DNA from: Actinomycetes bacterium
GTDB lineage: Bacteria; Actinomycetota; JAICYB01
Reading direction: 5' to 3'
Assembly: GCA_025934435.1 (NCBI GenBank)
Contig: JAICYB010000008.1
Location: 1-64,000, forward strand
DNA length: 64,000 bases
Below are positions 59,521 to 64,000 of the stretch, one piece after another; the stretch's first letter is position 1; the number at the start of each line of letters is the position of its first letter. The notes below the pieces were generated by a model. That model was not told the origin of the DNA. It made no database searches and saw nothing but the letters and a program-made list of their open reading frames with translations. The position numbers and the translations under genes are program-made.

Positions 59521-60198
59521 GTGCCCGCGGCCGTTCATATACACGTGCTCGGGTTCGCGGTCGATCTCGATCCGACGGTCGAGCTCTGGGGGAGACAGGC
59601 GCACGTCGACGTGACGCGCGTCGTCCGCACGGCTGTGACGCACATCGAAGGACTGCTGCACGGGACGCCCGCGCCGGTCGAGGTCGAAGCCGGCACCTAC
59701 GGTGTGATACCTGATGTCGGCATCGGCGGGTACACCGATCCCTACTCGGGGCGCGTGCAGATCTCCATGGATCAGCGCGCTCCGCTCGGACTGACGGTGC
59801 TGCTCGGAACGTGGCTACCGCTGACGCTCGCGCACGAGCTGCACCACTCGGCGCGGATCCTCGACGGAGCCGGCTACGGTGCGACGATCAGGGAAGCCGT
59901 CGTGAGCGAAGGAGCGGCCGATGCATTCATGCGCGAGGCATATCCGGACGCACCGCCGATCCCGTGGGTGCAGCCGCTCTCGGCCGCGGACGAAGCCGTC
60001 GTGCGAGCGAGACTCGAGGCGCAGGGAAGCGTCGCCGATACCCCGGATCTGCACGAGCAGTGGTTCTTCGGGAAGGCCGGGTTCCCGCATTGGGCGGGAT
60101 ACCGCATCGGCTACGAGATGTGCGAGCGATACCTCGCGGCGCATCCGGAGACGACGGCTGCCGCCCTCGTGAAGACCCCGGCGGCGGACGTCAGTTGA
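59521..60198 (+). CDS. HExxH metalloprotease-like lipoprotein (DUF2268-like), 5' start unresolved
   Basis: A 225-aa frame from GTG 59521 with a zinc-protease motif LAHELHHSAR, YTDPYSGRVQISMD, and a later Glu in VVSEGAADAFM, resembling DUF2268 predicted Zn-dependent proteases. In the same frame, upstream codons read VLAAVLCVSCGAAN, a convincing lipoprotein signal with lipobox Cys, but there is no ATG, GTG or TTG before it. ATA 59380, 7 bases after GGGGAGGG, would give a perfect signal peptide. True start is therefore probably non-standard or hidden by a sequence error. Confidence 0.72.
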   Translation: MPAAVHIHVLGFAVDLDPTVELWGRQAHVDVTRVVRTAVTHIEGLLHGTPAPVEVEAGTYGVIPDVGIGGYTDPYSGRVQISMDQRAPLGLTVLLGTWLPLTLAHELHHSARILDGAGYGATIREAVVSEGAADAFMREAYPDAPPIPWVQPLSAADEAVVRARLEAQGSVADTPDLHEQWFFGKAGFPHWAGYRIGYEMCERYLAAHPETTAAALVKTPAADVS

Positions 60199-61036
60199 CG
60201 ACGCGCTTCACGAACGCGCGGAGCCCGGCGTAGGACAGGATCGCCAGCGCGCCGACCAGGGCGAGCGTGAAAGCGAGGAGCGGCATGTGCTGCAGCTCGG
60301 GCGTGAGCGCGGACCGCAGCCCTTCGCTCATGTACACGAGGGGGTTGATCAGGACGAAGATCTGCAGCCACTTGATCGACGCGAGACGCGCCCACGGGTA
60401 GTAGACGCAGCCGAGGAACGTCACAGGGATGACGATGATCGAGAAGATCAACGGGATCTGTTGCGGTTTGAACGTGGTTCCGATCACGAGACCGAGTGCG
60501 CCGGACACGAGACTCGCGAGGAGGATCATCCCGACGAGCAGCGGCCAGTTGCTCACGTGGATCGACACCGGCGTCGAGGGGATGATGATCACGAACGGGA
60601 AGACGATCACGGCGGCAAGCACCGCTTGGATCGCGCCGAAAACGATCTTCTCGATGCCGACGAACGCAACGGGCACCGGCGCCATCACGCGATCTTCGAT
60701 CTCACGGGTTCGTCCGAACTCGTTGACGAGCGGAAGCGCGACGGCGGAGATCCCTTGGAAGACCATCGCGACGGCGACGAGACCGGGAACGAGGATCGTG
60801 GCGAACGAGATCTGGGGGCCGGACGAAGCCTGCGGGATGTTGAAGCCTTGTCCGATCTTCGGGAAGACGTAGGTGAAGACGAACGTGAACAAGAACGGGT
60901 TCATGATCGTCCGCGTGAGGAACGGGAAGATCTCTCGGACGATGACGCGTGCGTCGCGCAGGATCATCCCGCCGAATGCGTGCGCGTAGACGCTCGTTCG
61001 AGAGCGTTGCTGGATCGCGACGGTCGCGCTACTCAC
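60191..61036 (-). CDS. ABC-2 type transporter permease (DrrB type)
   Basis: A 281-aa six-helix permease: an N-terminal amphipathic segment, REIFPFLTRTIMNPFLFTFVFTYVFP, LVNEFGRTREIEDRVMAPVPVAF (coupling region typical of DrrB-like proteins), and GCVYYPWARLASIKWLQIFVLINPLVY. It exports lipids, drugs or glycans with the ATPase encoded just upstream. GTG 61036 overlaps the ATPase stop by 8 bases. The end overlaps the metalloprotease-like gene by 8 bases. Confidence 0.92.
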   Translation of the reverse strand: MSSATVAIQQRSRTSVYAHAFGGMILRDARVIVREIFPFLTRTIMNPFLFTFVFTYVFPKIGQGFNIPQASSGPQISFATILVPGLVAVAMVFQGISAVALPLVNEFGRTREIEDRVMAPVPVAFVGIEKIVFGAIQAVLAAVIVFPFVIIIPSTPVSIHVSNWPLLVGMILLASLVSGALGLVIGTTFKPQQIPLIFSIIVIPVTFLGCVYYPWARLASIKWLQIFVLINPLVYMSEGLRSALTPELQHMPLLAFTLALVGALAILSYAGLRAFVKRVVN

Positions 61037-62048
61037 GAAGCTCTCTCCCCGTCAGGCTGATGAAAACGGTCTCGAGCGTCGGCTCGGCGACGGAGACGTC
61101 GGTCAGGCCGTACTTGTTGGCGGCGTTGACGAGTTTCGGCAGGACGATGCCGCCTCCCTTCGTCAGCACACGTAATCCGTCGCTCGACGCATCGACGGAC
61201 ACCACGCCCGAGAGGCGCTTGAGCTTCCCGGCGAGTCCGTCCGGCGGCTTTTCCAGATGCAGATGCACGACGGTTTCGGCGCCGAGGGTCTTCTTGAGGT
61301 TCGCCGGCTGGTCGCAGACGAGGATCTTGCCGTGGTCGATGATCGCGACGCGGTCGCAGAGCTGGTCGGCTTCTTCCATGTAGTGCGTCGTGAGCACGAC
61401 CGTGATGCCGTGCTCGCGCATCTCCGAGACGATCTCCCAGAGCGCGATACGACTCTGGGGGTCGAGTCCGGCCGTTGGTTCGTCCAGGAACAGCACGCTC
61501 GGACGATGCGCGATCGATCGCGCGACCTGCAGGCGCTGCGCCATGCCGCCCGACAGTTCATCCGGAAACGACTTCCTGCGCTCGCTCAGGCGGAACTGCT
61601 GAAGGAGCTCGTCCGCTCGCTGTTTCGCTTCGCGATGCGACATCTCGAAGTACCGGCAGTGGAAGTAGAGGTTCTCCCACGCCGTGCAGAGCCGGTCGAG
61701 GGTGTTGAACTGCGTGACGACCCCGATCCCGAGCTTGACGCGCGCCGGGTCCTTCCGGACGTCGACGCCGTCCACCTGGACGTGCCCGCTCGTCGGGTAG
61801 ACGCGGGTCGTGCACACGCCCACGGTTGTCGTCTTGCCCGCTCCGTTCGGACCGAGGAGGCCGAAGATCTCGCCGCGCTCGACGTTCAGGTCGATGCCGT
61901 CGATGGCTCTGATGTCCGGCGAGTTGCCCGGCCCCGGATAGACCTTGACGAGCCGCTCCACGCGGAGGACGTAGTCCTTCGGTTCGTCTTTCGGCGGTTT
62001 GGCCTTGCGCGGGGCGCGCGGCTTCCGCGTGGCGGTACGGGTGGGCAT
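61029..62048 (-). CDS. ABC transporter ATP-binding protein (DrrA type)
   Basis: A 339-aa ATPase with a Lys/Pro-rich N-terminal tail (TRKPRAPRKAKPPKDEP), Walker A GPNGAGKTT, signature LSGGMAQRLQVARSIA, Walker B VLFLDEPTAGLD, H-loop THYMEE, and a C-terminal DrrA-like domain (about 260-339, ending VFISLTGRELRE). It powers the DrrB-type permease. ATG 62048 is divergent from the carboxylase gene across 27 bases that contain the 10-bp palindrome ACGATATCGT (62060-62069). Confidence 0.94.
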   Translation of the reverse strand: MPTRTATRKPRAPRKAKPPKDEPKDYVLRVERLVKVYPGPGNSPDIRAIDGIDLNVERGEIFGLLGPNGAGKTTTVGVCTTRVYPTSGHVQVDGVDVRKDPARVKLGIGVVTQFNTLDRLCTAWENLYFHCRYFEMSHREAKQRADELLQQFRLSERRKSFPDELSGGMAQRLQVARSIAHRPSVLFLDEPTAGLDPQSRIALWEIVSEMREHGITVVLTTHYMEEADQLCDRVAIIDHGKILVCDQPANLKKTLGAETVVHLHLEKPPDGLAGKLKRLSGVVSVDASSDGLRVLTKGGGIVLPKLVNAANKYGLTDVSVAEPTLETVFISLTGRELRE

Positions 62049-62075
62049 GACCCTTTGGACGATATCGTCAATCGC

Positions 62076-63905
62076 GTGCCCCGTCTGTCCGTCGTCTCGC
62101 CGATGCAGGGAACGGTCGTTCGCGTGGTCGCGAGCGAAGGCGAGAACGTCGCCGGCGGACGCGCCGTCGTCGTCATCGAGTCGATGAAGATGGAGCACGA
62201 CATCGTTGCTCCGTCCGGCGGCATCGTTCGGCGGCTACTCGTAGCTGAGGGCGCGACGGTGAACGAAGGCGAGCGTCTCTTCGTGATCGAGGCGTCCGAG
62301 CAGATGCAGGACGCCGCCCAGTCGGACGAAGCGGTCGATCTCGACGTGGTCCGCGCGGACCTCGCGGCAGTGCTCGAGCGGCACGCCGGAACGCTCGATG
62401 CCGCTCGTCCCGAGGCGGTCGAACGCCGGCGGAAGACCGCGCAACGAACGGCGCGCGAGAACGTCGAGGACCTCGTCGACGACGGAAGCTTCGTCGAGTA
62501 CGCACCACTGGTCATCGCCGCGCAACGCAGGCGGCGGAGCGTTGACGATCTGATCGCGCGAACGCCGGGCGACGGCATGGTCTGCGGCCTCGCGCGTATC
62601 AACGGACACCTCTTCGGCGACGACGCTTCGCGTTGCGTTGTGATGAGCTACGACTACACCGTGCTCGCCGGGACCCAGGGCATGCAGAACCACCGCAAGA
62701 AGGACCGCATGTTCGAGCTCGCCGCGCAGCACCGACTCCCGCTCGTTATCTGCACGGAAGGCGGCGGCGGGCGACCCGGCGATACCGACGGCAGCGGCGT
62801 CGCGGGGCTCGACGTGATGGCGTTCAACCTCTTCGCGAAGCTGTCGGGACTCGTCCCCCTGGTGGGGATCAATTCCGGACGATGCTTCGCCGGCAATGCG
62901 GCGCTGCTCGGTTGCTGCGACGTCGTCATCGCGACGCGCAACTCGACGATCGGCATGGGCGGTCCGGCCATGATCGAGGGCGGTGGGCTCGGCGTCGTGA
63001 CGCCGGACGAGGTCGGACCGGTGGACGTCCAGGTTCCGAACGGCGTCGTCGACGTGCTGGTCGAGGACGAAGCCGAAGCGGTCGCCGTCGCGAAGCGGTA
63101 CCTCTCGTACTTCCAGGGGAGCGTCGAGGAGTGGACGTGCGCCGATCAGCGCCTGCTGCGGCAGGCGATCCCCGAGAACCGGTTGAAGGCGTACGACGTG
63201 CGCGACGTGATCCCCGTTCTCGCGGACGAGGGGTCCGTCCTCGAGCTTCGCCGCGGGTTCGGGCTCGGCATGATCACAGCGCTGATCCGAGTCGAAGGCC
63301 GTCCGATCGGACTCGTCGCGAATAACCCCCAACATCTCGCCGGTGCCATCGATTCGGCGAACGCGGACAAGGCCGCGCGTTTCATGCAGCTCTGCGACGC
63401 GTTCGACATCCCGCTGCTGTTCCTGTGCGACACACCCGGCATCATGGTCGGGCCGGAGGTCGAGAAGACGGCGCTGGTTCGCCATGCGGCGCGGATGTTC
63501 GTCACCGGCGCGAACGTCACCGTGCCGACGATGACGATCGTGCTGCGCAAGGCCTACGGGCTCGGAGCGCAGGCCATGGCGGCGGGAAGCTTCAAGGCGC
63601 CGGCGTTCGCCGTCTCGTGGCCGACGGGCGAGTTCGGCGGGATGGGACTCGAAGGCGCCGTGAAGCTCGGCTTCCGCAAGGAGCTCGAGGCGATCGAAGA
63701 CCCGGACGAGCGCGAGCGCACGTTCCGGCAGATGGTCGAGGCGTCCTACGAACGCGGGAAGGCGCTCAACACCGCGTCGCACTTCGAGATCGACGACGTG
63801 ATCGATCCGGCCGAGTCACGCCGGTGGATCGTGTCGACGCTGCGCTCGATGCCGCCGCCGGCGCCGCGCACGGGCAAGAAGCGCACGAACATCGACACCT
63901 GGTGA
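62076..63905 (+). CDS. Biotinyl-domain / carboxyltransferase fusion (acyl-CoA carboxylase type)
   Basis: A 609-aa protein. Residues 1-75 form a biotinyl domain with ESMKM (biotin-accepting Lys38, SMKM in place of the usual AMKM). About 85-609 is a complete carboxyltransferase: TEGGGGRPGDTDG, GRCFAGNAALLGCCDVVIATR, LVANNPQHLAGAID, and CDTPGIMVGPEVEKTALVRH. The usual beta subunit has no biotin domain. A partner biotin carboxylase should exist elsewhere. Likely substrate is acetyl- or propionyl-CoA. GTG 62076 has TATCGT 7 bases upstream and no ribosome site. Confidence 0.9.
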   Translation: MPRLSVVSPMQGTVVRVVASEGENVAGGRAVVVIESMKMEHDIVAPSGGIVRRLLVAEGATVNEGERLFVIEASEQMQDAAQSDEAVDLDVVRADLAAVLERHAGTLDAARPEAVERRRKTAQRTARENVEDLVDDGSFVEYAPLVIAAQRRRRSVDDLIARTPGDGMVCGLARINGHLFGDDASRCVVMSYDYTVLAGTQGMQNHRKKDRMFELAAQHRLPLVICTEGGGGRPGDTDGSGVAGLDVMAFNLFAKLSGLVPLVGINSGRCFAGNAALLGCCDVVIATRNSTIGMGGPAMIEGGGLGVVTPDEVGPVDVQVPNGVVDVLVEDEAEAVAVAKRYLSYFQGSVEEWTCADQRLLRQAIPENRLKAYDVRDVIPVLADEGSVLELRRGFGLGMITALIRVEGRPIGLVANNPQHLAGAIDSANADKAARFMQLCDAFDIPLLFLCDTPGIMVGPEVEKTALVRHAARMFVTGANVTVPTMTIVLRKAYGLGAQAMAAGSFKAPAFAVSWPTGEFGGMGLEGAVKLGFRKELEAIEDPDERERTFRQMVEASYERGKALNTASHFEIDDVIDPAESRRWIVSTLRSMPPPAPRTGKKRTNIDTW

Positions 63906-63908
63906 GCC

Positions 63909-64000
63909 TCACGCTTCGGCAAGGACGATGACCTTGTCGCGTTCGTCGAACGTGATCGGCTCGGACTTGTCGGGATTCACGACGACGCCGTAGGCAGCGC
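63909..64000 (-). CDS. C-terminus of a TrkA-C/RCK-type protein (cut by window edge)
   Basis: The last 92 bases encode, on the minus strand, AAYGVVVNPDKSEPITFDER and then DKVIVLAEA before TGA 63909-63911. The sequence VNPDKSEPITF...DKVIVLAE matches the end of TrkA-C/RCK domains, as in CASTOR/POLLUX-like ion channels and related NAD-binding proteins. Only about 30 residues are visible. It converges on the carboxyltransferase with a 3-base gap. Confidence 0.5.
   Translation of the reverse strand, partial: AAYGVVVNPDKSEPITFDERDKVIVLAEA

Noticed and set aside
1..64000. CRISPR arrays, phage genes, integrase attachment sites, replication origin
   Set aside because: No regularly spaced direct repeats, phage structural genes, DnaA-box clusters or att-like duplications beside the tRNA-Arg were seen.

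Overview
The window looks like a chromosomal stretch of an uncultured-type, GC-rich member of the Actinomycetota. The marker genes are a WhiB-like iron-sulfur regulator, a PdtaS-type histidine kinase beside it, Ku with LigD-type polymerase and ligase, FtsE/FtsX close to SmpB, and the argS-lysA-hom-thrC-thrB order typical of the phylum. The class cannot be fixed by reading alone. Coding density is very high. Many neighbours overlap by ATGA, GTGA or TTGA, and several convergent pairs share 3' ends.

Layout. 1-6.8 kb: tail of an IS-type transposase, zinc alcohol dehydrogenase, secreted beta-helix protein, greA, a lone cyclic-nucleotide-binding protein, a polyprenyl diphosphate synthase with an MfpA/Qnr-size pentapeptide protein, and glutamate formimidoyltransferase. 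6.8-12.6 kb: a signalling island with less biased codon use. It has a long leader holding an inverted repeat, a promoter and a tiny membrane ORF, then an HD-GYP phosphodiesterase, a free-standing homologue of its membrane sensor, and a giant cyclase-ATPase-repeat protein. 12.6-16.1 kb: a short amino-acid dehydrogenase, a VanZ-like protein, and LigD polymerase and ligase as two overlapping genes (Ku lies at 22.3-23.1 kb). 16.1-22.3 kb: PdtaS-like kinase, pseudo-receiver, zinc ribbon, FtsH, WhiB and a diacylglycerol-kinase-like enzyme. 23-26.8 kb: STAS protein, aconitase, DUF72.

26.8-32.2 kb: a complete caa3-type cytochrome oxidase operon (COX2-cytochrome c fusion, COX1, COX3, COX4-like, CtaG-like, cupredoxin). 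32.2-38.1 kb: secreted proteins, an ACT protein, a pantothenate-kinase-like enzyme, a GlcD oxidase coupled to a ThDP enzyme, and tRNA-Arg(CCG). 38.1-49.4 kb: response regulator, argS, lysA, oligopeptidase B, a short Erm/KsgA-type methyltransferase, hom-thrC-thrB and a split transketolase. 49.4-52.8 kb: dimethylformamidase-like secreted protein and ftsEX. 52.8-64 kb: a small operon ending in a likely selenoprotein, a WYL regulator, VOC and YjbR proteins, smpB, a heterodimeric ABC exporter, a metalloprotease-like lipoprotein, a DrrAB-type ABC pair, a biotinyl-carboxyltransferase fusion, and the end of a probable TrkA-C-type protein.

The strongest unusual observation is the AhpD/carboxymuconolactone-decarboxylase-like gene at 52757-53359. 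It has an in-frame TGA exactly where the second Cys of a CxxC redox motif belongs, followed at the right distance by a bacterial-SECIS-like hairpin with a GGUC loop. Other notable points are a recurrent -10-box/start-codon arrangement implying many leaderless mRNAs, the biotinyl-CT fusion, a cyclase lacking its substrate-binding Lys beside an HD-GYP protein, and strong enrichment of the 8-mer TTCGTCCG/CGGACGAA in all reading frames.
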